64,000 nucleotides of DNA. Source: Streptomyces sp. SID13031. Lineage in GTDB: Bacteria; Actinomycetota; Actinomycetes; Propionibacteriales; Kribbellaceae. The notes under the pieces are model-generated. The model worked only from the letters and a program-made list of their open reading frames with translations. It was not told the DNA's origin and did no database searches. Shown here piece by piece: positions 43,786 through 52,398 of the stretch. The translations under genes and the position numbers were made by a program. The DNA lies in assembly GCF_010548305.1 (NCBI RefSeq), contig NZ_JAAGLV010000011.1, forward strand, positions 186,001 to 250,000. Reading direction: 5' to 3'. Numbering within the stretch: the stretch's first letter is position 1; every line of letters starts with the position of its first letter.

Positions 43786-43971
43786 TCCGCATTCCGGCCG
43801 TTTCACAGTGTGGACACTGTTGGGTGGGTCGGCGCGAGCCGGTGCCTGACCGGACAGCAATAGGGACGAATTCGCTGGTGGCGAACACCGGGCGCGCCGG
43901 GAACACGGGGGCGCTGAGCGAGGTTGTTCCCTTGTGATCCCCACTTCGCGGCCGTACCGGAGGTCGTCGCT

Positions 43972-44012
43972 TGTTCGCTGAGAGCGAGCCTGTCGGTGCC
44001 GGGGACTAGCAT
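43972..44012 (+). promoter_or_regulatory. ClgR-type box and -10 element before clpC
   Basis: CGCTGAGAGCG (43976-43986) fits the ClgR core CGCYNANRGCG in every position, and the flanks fit all but one position of the longer consensus. A TAGCAT -10 (44007-44012) lies downstream at the distance expected when an activator sits over the -35. ClgR activates clp genes in Corynebacterium and Streptomyces; clgR itself is not in this window. The rest of 43786-44075 shows no gene. Confidence 0.75.
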
Positions 44013-44075
44013 GCATGTACGGGGGTCGGCCTATACGGCACAACCGACTCCTCTGAGGCAAGGAGCGCTTTGGCG

Positions 44076-46619
44076 ATGTTTGAACGATTTACGGACCGCG
44101 CCCGTCGGGTAGTCGTCCTGGCCCAGGAAGAGGCCAGGATGCTCAGCCACAACTACATCGGGACCGAGCACATCCTGCTCGGCCTGATCCACGAGGGTGA
44201 GGGTGTCGCCGCCAAGGCTCTGGAGAGCCTTGGGATCTCGCTGGAGGCTGTCCGTTCTCAGGTCGAGGAAATCATCGGCCAGGGACAGCAGGCTCCGAGT
44301 GGGCACATCCCGTTCACCCCTCGCGCCAAGAAGGTACTGGAGCTCTCCCTGCGTGAGGCCCTGCAGCTGGGCCACAACTACATCGGCACCGAGCACATCC
44401 TGCTCGGCCTCATCCGCGAGGGTGAGGGTGTCGCAGCGCAGGTCCTGGTCAAGCTCGGTGCGGACCTGAACAAGGTCCGGCAGCAGGTCATCCAGCTGCT
44501 CTCCGGGTACCAGGGCAAGGAGACGGCGACAGCCGGCGCCGGGACCACCGAAGGTGCTCCCAGCAGCTCCCTGGTGCTCGACCAGTTCGGCCGGAACTAC
44601 ACCCAGGCCGCTCGTGAGTCCAAGCTCGACCCGGTGATCGGGCGCGAGATGGAGATCGAGCGGGTCATGCAGGTGCTGTCCCGGCGAACCAAGAACAACC
44701 CTGTCCTGATCGGTGAGCCGGGTGTCGGCAAGACCGCGATCGTCGAGGGCCTGGCCCAGGCGATCGTGCGTGGCGACGTGCCCGAGACCCTGAAGGACAA
44801 GCAGATCTACTCGCTCGACCTCGGCGCCCTGGTCGCCGGGTCGCGCTACCGCGGTGACTTCGAGGAGCGGCTGAAGAAGGTCCTCAAGGAGATCCGCACC
44901 CGCGGCGACATCGTGCTGTTCATCGACGAGATCCACACCCTGGTGGGTGCGGGTGCCGCCGAGGGCGCGATCGACGCGGCCAGCATCCTGAAGCCGATGC
45001 TGGCTCGTGGTGAGCTGCAGACCATCGGTGCCACCACCCTCGACGAGTACCGCAAGTACGTCGAGAAGGACGCGGCCCTGGAGCGCAGGTTCCAGCCGAT
45101 CCAGGTGGCCGAGCCGTCGATCTCGCAGACGATCGAGATCCTCAAGGGTCTGCGCGACCGGTACGAGGCGCACCACCGGGTGACCATCACCGACCCGGCC
45201 CTGGTCGCCGCGGCGCAGATGGCCGACCGGTACATCTCGGACCGCTTCCTGCCGGACAAGGCGATCGACCTGATCGACGAGGCCGGCGCCCGGTTGCGGA
45301 TCCGCCGGATGACGGCTCCGCCGGACCTGCGCGACTTCGACGAGAAGATCGCGAACGTCCGCCGGGAGAAGGAGTCGGCGATCGACGCCCAGGACTTCGA
45401 GCGGGCGGCCTCTCTTCGTGATGACGAGAAGAAGCTGATCAACGCGAAGGCCGAGCGGGAGAAGCAGTGGAAGGCCGGCGACATGGACGTCGTCGCCGAG
45501 GTCGACGAGGAGCTGATCGCCGAGGTGCTCAGCACCGCGACGGGCATCCCCGTCTTCCAGCTGACCGAGGAGGAGTCCTCCCGGCTGCTCAAGATGGAGG
45601 AGGAGCTGGCCAAGCGCTACATCGGCCAGACCGACGCCGTCAAGGCACTGTCCCGGTCGATCCGGCGGACGCGTGCGGGTCTGAAGGACCCGCGCCGGCC
45701 GAGCGGCTCGTTCATCTTCGCCGGCCCGTCCGGCGTCGGTAAGACCGAGCTGTCCAAGGCGCTGACCGAGTTCCTGTTCGGTGACGAGAAGTCGCTGATC
45801 AGCCTCGACATGTCGGAGTACTCCGAGAAGCACACGGCCTCGCGGCTGTTCGGTTCGCCTCCCGGGTACGTCGGCTACGAAGAGGGCGGCCAGCTGACCG
45901 AGAAGGTCCGCCGCAAGCCGTTCAGCGTGGTGCTGTTCGACGAGGTCGAGAAGGCCCACCCGGACATCTTCAACTCGCTGCTGCAGATCCTGGACGAGGG
46001 TCGCTTGACCGACGCCCAGGGCCGGGTGGTCGACTTCAAGAACACCATCATCATCATGACCACCAACCTGGGTACCCGGGACATCTCCAAGGGCAGTCTC
46101 GGCTTCTCCCAGACCAGCGACACGGCCGGTTCGTACGACAAGATGAAGGCGAAGGTGACGGAGGAGCTGAAGCAGCACTTCCGCCCCGAGTTCCTGAACC
46201 GCGTCGACGAGATCGTGGTCTTCCACCAGCACGACAAGGCGGCGATCGTCAAGATCGTCGACCTGATGGTCGCGCAGGTGGAGGAGCGGCTGAAGGACAA
46301 GGACATGGGCATCGAGCTCACCCCGGCGGCGAAGGCTCTGGTCGCCGAGCGTGGCTTCGACCCGGTCCTGGGTGCTCGCCCACTGCGTCGCGCGCTGCAG
46401 CGTGACGTGGAGGACGCACTCGCCGAGAAGATGCTGTTCGGGGAACTGCGTCCCGGCCAGATCGTGCTCGTCGACGTCGCCCCCGAGGGCACCGTCAACG
46501 AGGACGGCATCCCGGAGTTCTTCACCTTCACGGGCGCCGAGAAGGCAGCGGCAGCTGACCCAGACCTGGAACTGACCGAGATCGCCGGTGGCGGCGCCTC
46601 GGGCATCCAGGACACCTGA
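44076..46619 (+). CDS. clpC: ATP-dependent Clp protease ATP-binding subunit ClpC
   Basis: 847 residues. AAA+ unfoldase feeding the ClpP1P2 peptidase. The N domain has two repeats (each with HNYIGTEHILLGLI), followed by D1 with Walker A GEPGVGKT, a UVR-containing middle domain (EKESAIDAQDFERAASLRDDEKKL), and D2 with GPSGVGKT. GF-type ClpP-docking loop region present before the sensor. The ATG at 44076 is ten bases after AAGGAG; TTG 44070 would add two residues. Likely ClgR-activated. Confidence 0.97.
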   Translation: MFERFTDRARRVVVLAQEEARMLSHNYIGTEHILLGLIHEGEGVAAKALESLGISLEAVRSQVEEIIGQGQQAPSGHIPFTPRAKKVLELSLREALQLGHNYIGTEHILLGLIREGEGVAAQVLVKLGADLNKVRQQVIQLLSGYQGKETATAGAGTTEGAPSSSLVLDQFGRNYTQAARESKLDPVIGREMEIERVMQVLSRRTKNNPVLIGEPGVGKTAIVEGLAQAIVRGDVPETLKDKQIYSLDLGALVAGSRYRGDFEERLKKVLKEIRTRGDIVLFIDEIHTLVGAGAAEGAIDAASILKPMLARGELQTIGATTLDEYRKYVEKDAALERRFQPIQVAEPSISQTIEILKGLRDRYEAHHRVTITDPALVAAAQMADRYISDRFLPDKAIDLIDEAGARLRIRRMTAPPDLRDFDEKIANVRREKESAIDAQDFERAASLRDDEKKLINAKAEREKQWKAGDMDVVAEVDEELIAEVLSTATGIPVFQLTEEESSRLLKMEEELAKRYIGQTDAVKALSRSIRRTRAGLKDPRRPSGSFIFAGPSGVGKTELSKALTEFLFGDEKSLISLDMSEYSEKHTASRLFGSPPGYVGYEEGGQLTEKVRRKPFSVVLFDEVEKAHPDIFNSLLQILDEGRLTDAQGRVVDFKNTIIIMTTNLGTRDISKGSLGFSQTSDTAGSYDKMKAKVTEELKQHFRPEFLNRVDEIVVFHQHDKAAIVKIVDLMVAQVEERLKDKDMGIELTPAAKALVAERGFDPVLGARPLRRALQRDVEDALAEKMLFGELRPGQIVLVDVAPEGTVNEDGIPEFFTFTGAEKAAAADPDLELTEIAGGGASGIQDT

Positions 46620-46640
46620 GCCCAGAAGCACTGAACGATC

Positions 46641-46674
46641 GGCCCCCGCAGACACCATGTCCGCGGGGGCCTTT
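46641..46674 (+). terminator. Terminator after clpC
   Basis: GGCCCCCGC plus GAC pairs with GTC plus GCGGGGGCC across one mismatch, with a CACCAT-type loop, followed by TTTCG. It starts 22 bases after the clpC stop. Confidence 0.85.
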
Positions 46675-46756
46675 CGCTGATCCGGGTGTGGCACTAGCGG
46701 GTGCTGTGCATGACCGACGGACGGTCCGTATCAACACTGAAGGATCGAGGAGCCGC

Positions 46757-46762
46757 TAGGGT
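46757..46762 (+). promoter_or_regulatory. Leaderless -10 element (TAGGGT) for the ATPase-PIN pair
   Basis: TAGGGT is followed by 7 bases and then the ATG at 46770, the leaderless geometry repeated elsewhere in the window. No convincing -35 is seen. Confidence 0.55.
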
Positions 46763-46769
46763 CGTAGAC

Positions 46770-48095
46770 ATGAAGATCTCGAGGATCACCGAGCTGCGGC
46801 TGAGGGACTTCAAGTCCTACCGCGACGCGACGATCCCGCTGGAACCATTGACGATCCTGATCGGACGTAACGGGAGCGGAAAGTCGAACGCGCTTGATGC
46901 CATCGAGGTTCTGGCCCAGCTCGCCAAGGGTGAGGAGGTCCGCGACGCCCTCGAGGGAGGCCGGCGGGAATCCGCTGGCATCCGAGGGGGCGCCGAGGGA
47001 TGCGCAGCACATGGCGCGGACAGCTTCCGCATAGGCGCGACGATCGAGCTGTCCACAGGTGCCCAGATCTATCTCGATGTGGAGATCCAGGTACGCCCAG
47101 ATGTCCGGATCGTCTCGGAAGACGTCTGGCTCGGCCGCAACGGTAACTGGACGAAACAGGTCCTCCGTAGCGTGGCGCCGCACCTCGACCGAGGGGACAT
47201 CGAGGCTGCGGTCTGGAACGGGAAGAAGGGCCGCAATCCCGTCCAGACCTTCAGGTCGTCTCATCTGCTCGCAGCCCAGTTGATTCTCCGAACCGGTACG
47301 ACGAAGCCGCAGCGGCAGACCTTCGGAGATCTGGAGAAGGGCCTGGCGGTCCTCGCCGGGGTCTTCCATCTCGATCCGGTACCGCATCTGATGCGAGGCT
47401 ATGTCCCGACCCAGGATTCGGTACTCCGTAGAGCCGGCGACAACCTGTCGGCGGCGGTAGCTCGGTTGAAGCATGACAACCCGGCCAAGTTCGCCGAACT
47501 GCTGGAGGCGATCAAGCAGCTCCCGGAGAACGAGATCCGTTCGGTGGAGCTCGGCCGTGGCGGTTTCGGCGATGTGATGCTGGCGCTCAAGGAACGCAAA
47601 GGTCGGCAATCGGTCACCATTCCGGCCAGGCAGATGAGCGACGGCATGCTGCGGATGATGGCGATCGCCACGGCTGCCCTAGCCGGTGGTGCGGGCCTTG
47701 ATCTGGATTCGATCACGCCCGTTGATGCCGCTGCCCATCCGCTGTGTCTCGTGATCGAGGAGCTTGAGAACGGACTGCACGCCTCGCAGGCCGCGATGGT
47801 CTTCGACCTGGTGAAACGATCGTCGCGGGACAGCGGATTCCAGCTCATTCTCACCACCCACAGCCCGGCACTTCTGGATGCACTCGAGGGTGACGACCAT
47901 GGTGGAGTTCTCCTCTGCGAGCGCGAACCCAAGTCGGGTGCCAGCAAGGTTGTGCCGCTGGTTCAGCTGCCTGGGTACCTCTCGCTGATGGCTCAGCAAA
48001 GCCTCGGCCAGGCAGTCACCAGCGGCCTGATCACCAAGGCGGCTGCTGCTGACGAGAACTACGACCAGATCAACAGACTCCTCGGGATAGGTTGA
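46770..48095 (+). CDS. AAA (ABC/OLD-like) ATPase, partner of a PIN nuclease
   Basis: 441 residues. SMC/OLD-like ATPase of the AAA_21/AAA_15 group: ITELRLRDFKSYRDATIPLEPLTILIGRNGSGKS gives Walker A at 32-39, QMSDGMLRMMAIATAAL is the signature region, LCLVIEELENGLHASQ is Walker B with a Glu pair, and ILTTHSPALLDAL is the switch His. No TOPRIM or helicase domain is attached. It is followed 2 bases later by a PIN-domain gene in one transcript, resembling ATPase-plus-nuclease defence pairs such as Septu or PARIS in layout. Antiviral function is inference. It is placed between clpC and unrelated genes. Confidence 0.88.
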   Translation: MKISRITELRLRDFKSYRDATIPLEPLTILIGRNGSGKSNALDAIEVLAQLAKGEEVRDALEGGRRESAGIRGGAEGCAAHGADSFRIGATIELSTGAQIYLDVEIQVRPDVRIVSEDVWLGRNGNWTKQVLRSVAPHLDRGDIEAAVWNGKKGRNPVQTFRSSHLLAAQLILRTGTTKPQRQTFGDLEKGLAVLAGVFHLDPVPHLMRGYVPTQDSVLRRAGDNLSAAVARLKHDNPAKFAELLEAIKQLPENEIRSVELGRGGFGDVMLALKERKGRQSVTIPARQMSDGMLRMMAIATAALAGGAGLDLDSITPVDAAAHPLCLVIEELENGLHASQAAMVFDLVKRSSRDSGFQLILTTHSPALLDALEGDDHGGVLLCEREPKSGASKVVPLVQLPGYLSLMAQQSLGQAVTSGLITKAAAADENYDQINRLLGIG

Positions 48096-48097
48096 GC

Positions 48098-48568
48098 GTG
48101 GCTGTAGCGGTCTTCGTAGACACCTCGATCTTGCTGAACCTTCTCGACGTACCCAAACGGAACGGCGAGCGAGAGACCGTCACGGCGGAGTTCCTGGCCT
48201 GGCAGCAAGAGGACGCGACTTTCGTGCTACCGATAACCACCGTCATCGAGACGGGCAACGCCGTCGCGAAGATCGAGGGTGGCAGCCGCTGGTCGTTTGT
48301 CGAGAAGTTCGTGCAGATTCTCGGCCAAGCGGTTGTGGGGGCGACGCCCTGGGCGGCGTCGGGCGCTGTCTGGAACGCAGACTTCATCCAGGATTTGATC
48401 GACGGCCACGGGCATGTCCCGGCTCTACCGATGCTTATGAAGTCAGACGTTGGAGTGGGGGACGCGGGCATACTCGCTGAGATGGAGCAGTACCGCGCCA
48501 GGGTTCCGTCCGCGACACCAATCCGAATCTGGACGTTGGACGCCCAACTCGGCGCCTTTGGGAACTGA
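48098..48568 (+). CDS. PIN-domain ribonuclease-like protein
   Basis: 156 residues of PIN fold. Acidic active-site set visible: Asp8 in VFVDTSILLNLL, Glu in TTVIETGNAV, Asp in GVGDAGILAEM, and Asp in IWTLDAQLGAF. PIN proteins cut RNA and are common toxins (VapC), but the upstream gene is an ATPase and not a small antitoxin. GTG 48098 has AGG at a good distance and starts 2 bases after the ATPase stop; TTG 48092 would overlap it. Probably the effector of the pair. Confidence 0.85.
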   Translation: MAVAVFVDTSILLNLLDVPKRNGERETVTAEFLAWQQEDATFVLPITTVIETGNAVAKIEGGSRWSFVEKFVQILGQAVVGATPWAASGAVWNADFIQDLIDGHGHVPALPMLMKSDVGVGDAGILAEMEQYRARVPSATPIRIWTLDAQLGAFGN

Positions 48569-48607
48569 GCTACCTCCTTCCTGGTCTCGAGCAAGTCTGC
48601 CTACTGG

Positions 48608-48865
48608 TCACGACGAGGGAAAGTTTGGCGGCGTTGCGCGGCCCTCAGTCCTCGTATGCCCAGGAAGACCCAGCCCGAGCGCGAATACCCTCGTGCCAGA
48701 TGCGGGCCCGGGCGCCAGCAGTATGAACCCGTTCACCAGCACCTGTAGTCCGGTGAACCACAGCAGCAGCGGTCTGTACGCCGGTGGGCTCCACGCGGTC
48801 CGAGTGTGTCCAACAGCAGCCGGTACTCCGAGGAAGCCCAGTACTGCGAGAGCGATGACGCTCAC
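48608..48865 (-). CDS. Small membrane protein, last gene of a membrane operon
   Basis: 85 residues with two hydrophobic stretches (about 2-18 and 32-50). No family recognised. GTG 48865 follows GAAGGTGG. It lies 34 bases after the stop of the four-helix gene on the same strand and is plausibly cotranscribed. Coding status is moderate because the gene is short and its C-terminus is polar. Confidence 0.5.
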   Translation of the reverse strand: MSVIALAVLGFLGVPAAVGHTRTAWSPPAYRPLLLWFTGLQVLVNGFILLAPGPASGTRVFALGLGLPGHTRTEGRATPPNFPSS

Positions 48866-48899
48866 CACACCACCTTCGCGCATCGCAGTCCCACTGACC

Positions 48900-49448
48900 T
48901 CAACCGCTAGGAGGTGTTGTCTCCCTCCGCCGGGTGAATCGGCGGAGGTGGGTTTGGGCGGCGGTGAGGGCTTCGGGGGTTGGGGGTGGGTGGTGGGGGC
49001 GGGTGGCTAGCAGGTGGGCTGTGGTGGTCAGGAGCCAGAGGAGGGCGGTGGTCAGGGCGAAGGTGGGGCCGGGGCCTGGCCAGGTGTCGGTGAGGGGGGA
49101 GAGGTCGCGGGCTTGCCAGCAGCCGGTGAGGTAGATGAGGGCTATGACTGCGGTGATTGCGGCGGCTGCTTGTGACTTGGGGCCGATGGGCAGGATGAGA
49201 GTCAATACCGTGGCGATGAGGCCGGCTGCCCAGGTGAGGGCCAGGGTCGGCTGCGTCTCGATCCCCAGCTGCCAGACCGACAGGCCGAGCCGGCGGCTGT
49301 AGGTCCAGGGGAGCAGTAGCGTGATTCCGGCCGCGAGCGCGGTGAGCAGCATCGCGAGGGCGAACCACCGATGCTGCCGGATCCCGAGCTCCCGCTCCAG
49401 GCCGTCGAGCTGCAGCGGCAGCTGCTCATCGGGAGGCAGATCGGTCAT
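48900..49448 (-). CDS. Four-helix membrane protein
   Basis: 182 residues. A soluble start (about 1-25) is followed by four predicted membrane helices (about 28-48, 68-87, 93-112, 128-147) and a basic Pro-rich tail. No recognised family. Its ATG overlaps the stop of the 954-residue gene (ATGA at 49445-49448), so it is tightly coupled and probably a partner of that protein. Confidence 0.8.
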   Translation of the reverse strand: MTDLPPDEQLPLQLDGLERELGIRQHRWFALAMLLTALAAGITLLLPWTYSRRLGLSVWQLGIETQPTLALTWAAGLIATVLTLILPIGPKSQAAAAITAVIALIYLTGCWQARDLSPLTDTWPGPGPTFALTTALLWLLTTTAHLLATRPHHPPPTPEALTAAQTHLRRFTRRRETTPPSG

Positions 49449-52309
49449 TTCGGATCCAGCCTGACAATGTCGTTGCCTAAGGCAAAGAATAGCGAGCGGC
49501 CGATGACGGTGACCTCGTCGGCCGCCTGCGGGACACCTTGGGCCGGCCCGGCGATGGTGGTGATCCGCCCAGCACCCTCGACCCGCACCAGATGACTCCC
49601 GTCATAACCCCAGAGCTTGCCGTCGGGACCGGCGAACCACTCGCCGTCCGTCGTCCACTGACTCGGCGCGACCTCCGTCGACGAGATCGGCCACCCCGAA
49701 CTGGCCCCGCCGAACAGCGGCGTGATCCGCCCCTGCCGACTCACCAGCTCGAGCCGCTCGCCAAGAACCATCGCGGCATCGCCCGAGCCCAACTGAACCA
49801 GCCCGTCCGGCCGCAGCACGCCCGCGACCTTGACCCGGCTGACCTGACTACCCGGCCCGTAGAAGTTGTAGAGGTTCCCACTGATCGCAGTGACCAGCCG
49901 ATCCCCAGCCGCGGCCGCGTACTCACCTCGCTGGTTCGGTAGTCCCGGCGCAGGGTCCTGTACGACCTTGGCCACGCCTCCGACGAGATGGACGGCGATC
50001 TCGTTCGACACCTTGCCCCGACCACTCACAGTCCACCAGACGCCGCCCAGGCCGTCCGGAGCCCAAGTGTGAGCCGCATTGGGCAACCGAACCTGCACCA
50101 GCCGCCCACGCCCATCCAGAGCCAGCTGTGTCCCGGCACCAGCCGCCACCTTCCCCGGCGGATCCACTGCAGGCACAACCGGCACCACGGTCACCCTGTA
50201 CTGCGTACTCCCGCTAGCCGGCGTCCTGCGATCGCATCGAGCATCCGGCTCCGCTGCGGCCGGGTACGACGCGGCCGCCCCGGCAGCACCCGTGATCTCG
50301 AGGATCTGGTCGCCACCACCCGGCGAGGTCCCGAGCAGCACCGACCCATCCGGCCGCGCCTCGATGCTGTCCACCCCAGTGGCCCCGCCCGGCAACTGAC
50401 GCAGTACGCCGTCCGGAGTGACCACTGCAGTCGGTGCGCTACCCCCGAGCCACAGGTTGCCTCGTACGTCGACAGCGAAGGCGTCGACCGTCAGCGACGA
50501 GCTAGCGGCATCCCTGCTCAGCTGACAGCCGGCAGGCGCGACGCCGGTGACCTGCTGCGGTGTCGAGCCGGGCCTGACCAGAGCGAGCCCCGTCCGACTG
50601 GTCCGCCAGGCAGTAGTGCCGTCTGGCCCGGTCGAGACGGCATTGCCAGGAGCACCCGGACCCGGGTTCACCACAGAGGCCGTGAGGTCCAGACCCGCCC
50701 GCAACCGATCGGCCGGGATCTGCCAAGTAGTCGAGCCTCCCCAGATCACGATCGACCTGTCCGCGTTGCGATGCGTCAGGGCCGGACCCTGGCCCGTCGC
50801 CAGGACATCAATGTCAGGCGTCACGTAGTACGAGCCGTCGGGGTTCTTGTGGCTCAGGCTCACGTCGGCTGCCACCAGGGTCAGCGGGACTGCCAGGATC
50901 GCCCACGGACGGCTGCCGGCCCCACCGGCGAGCAAGACCATCTTGTTGTCTTCCACACCGAGTAGTGCGGGTGGTGTCACGCCATGGCTCAAGGTCACCC
51001 GGGGGAACGCCACCCCGTCGCGGTACTCGAACAGGGTCGACCCTTCCGACCCAGTACGACCGAGCAGCCACTGGCCCGGCGTTCCGTCCAGCGTCCCAGC
51101 GACCGAGTCCAACGGGTCCGACGTACCGATCGCGACCCGCATGCCGAGCCGGTCGACCAGTTGCCCGCCCTCCAGATCCAGCAGCCGATGCGGGATCCCT
51201 GCAATCACTACAGGCTTGTACGCCGGTGCTGCCGCAGCGGGTGCGAGCAGTCCGGCTCCCACGCCGACAGCCGCCGCGACCAAGACCGCGAGTAGTTGCC
51301 GCCTGCGAGCACCGACTCCCAAGCCGAGCAGTAGCAGGCCAAGAGCAAGTGCGAGCCAAGCGCCAATCGCGGGCCGATATCCAACGCCGTCGGACAGTTG
51401 GTCCGGCAACTGGACCAGCGCCGTGAGGACACCTGCCACGGCGAGAGCCCCGGCTAGTACGGACAAGACCCGTAGCACCGGCAGGGAGCGAGCTACGGCG
51501 GCACAGAGCACGGCCACGGCGGCCAGGGCGAGCAGCACCGCCCAGGTCTCGGCGTACGGGATCTCCCAGAGCTGGACGCGGATCAGGCCGGCCTCTGCGC
51601 CGGCCGGGCCGAGGGCCACCGGGTCGAGGAGTTCGCGCCAGGGGAGGACGGTTGAAAGCAGGAGCATCGCCGCCAGCGAGCCGGCCAGTACGGGCACCAC
51701 GACGGGTCGTGAGCTCGCCCGAGACTCGGTGAAAGAGGTCAGCTGGAGGAAGATTGCTCGCAATGCGGACTGGTCGAGGACTTCTTCCGAAGAATTTTCC
51801 AGAGCTTTCGAAGGGTCGCCGAGCAGCGGGGAAACGGCCGGCAACCGGGTCGCCCAGTGGGTCGCGACCAGTGCCGCCAGGCCGCCGCAGACGACGAAGC
51901 CGATCACAGCCGGTGAGCTCGCGCAGCCTGATCTGCCCTGCCAGGCCAGCCCGGTCCACGCGGTCGCGGCGACCAGGACGACCGCCACCGCACCCCAGCC
52001 GCGGACCTGCCGGCGAAGGGCGATTTTGTCCGCCGACAAGCGATCTGCGAGCACCAGGGCGATCAGCACGAGGGGCAGTGCCAGGGCCGCGCCGCGACCG
52101 CTGACGGGCTGGGTCGTCGCCCGCCAGAGGTAACAGCCTGTACTCGCGCTGCCCGGCAACAGGATGGCCACCGCGACGCCCACTGAAAGACACGCGAGGG
52201 TTACACCTTGCCACTGGGTTCGTCGTAAGGTCCTTCGGTGTCCTAGCTCCTCTGTCCGGAGCAGTGCCGCCGCGGCCTTCGATTCGGTGGGAAGATCGCG
52301 CAGCGGCAT
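49445..52309 (-). CDS. 954-residue membrane protein with extracytoplasmic propeller-like domain
   Basis: No family is recognised with confidence. The first roughly 365 residues hold about ten predicted membrane helices. The remaining roughly 590 residues look extracytoplasmic and repetitive, with short beta-rich units containing WxxPxD, NLWLGGS, DGSVLLGTSPGGGDQ, and GRLVQVRLPN that resemble NHL/SMP-30 or two-component-regulator-type propeller blades. Such a plan would present a propeller sensor on a membrane base. The next gene overlaps by 4 bases. Divergent from scy-like gene. Confidence 0.8.
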   Translation of the reverse strand: MPLRDLPTESKAAAALLRTEELGHRRTLRRTQWQGVTLACLSVGVAVAILLPGSASTGCYLWRATTQPVSGRGAALALPLVLIALVLADRLSADKIALRRQVRGWGAVAVVLVAATAWTGLAWQGRSGCASSPAVIGFVVCGGLAALVATHWATRLPAVSPLLGDPSKALENSSEEVLDQSALRAIFLQLTSFTESRASSRPVVVPVLAGSLAAMLLLSTVLPWRELLDPVALGPAGAEAGLIRVQLWEIPYAETWAVLLALAAVAVLCAAVARSLPVLRVLSVLAGALAVAGVLTALVQLPDQLSDGVGYRPAIGAWLALALGLLLLGLGVGARRRQLLAVLVAAAVGVGAGLLAPAAAAPAYKPVVIAGIPHRLLDLEGGQLVDRLGMRVAIGTSDPLDSVAGTLDGTPGQWLLGRTGSEGSTLFEYRDGVAFPRVTLSHGVTPPALLGVEDNKMVLLAGGAGSRPWAILAVPLTLVAADVSLSHKNPDGSYYVTPDIDVLATGQGPALTHRNADRSIVIWGGSTTWQIPADRLRAGLDLTASVVNPGPGAPGNAVSTGPDGTTAWRTSRTGLALVRPGSTPQQVTGVAPAGCQLSRDAASSSLTVDAFAVDVRGNLWLGGSAPTAVVTPDGVLRQLPGGATGVDSIEARPDGSVLLGTSPGGGDQILEITGAAGAAASYPAAAEPDARCDRRTPASGSTQYRVTVVPVVPAVDPPGKVAAGAGTQLALDGRGRLVQVRLPNAAHTWAPDGLGGVWWTVSGRGKVSNEIAVHLVGGVAKVVQDPAPGLPNQRGEYAAAAGDRLVTAISGNLYNFYGPGSQVSRVKVAGVLRPDGLVQLGSGDAAMVLGERLELVSRQGRITPLFGGASSGWPISSTEVAPSQWTTDGEWFAGPDGKLWGYDGSHLVRVEGAGRITTIAGPAQGVPQAADEVTVIGRSLFFALGNDIVRLDPK

Positions 52310-52398
52310 GAAAAAGAAGTTACCCGTCTACGCATCTCGCTCGTTGTAGTTACGTGACCACGGCTTTGGGACCCGGACTGTTGGAGAGGGGGCCGGAG

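Noticed and set aside
48098..48568. Ordinary VapBC toxin-antitoxin pair
   Set aside because: The upstream gene is a 441-residue ATPase, not a small VapB-type antitoxin.
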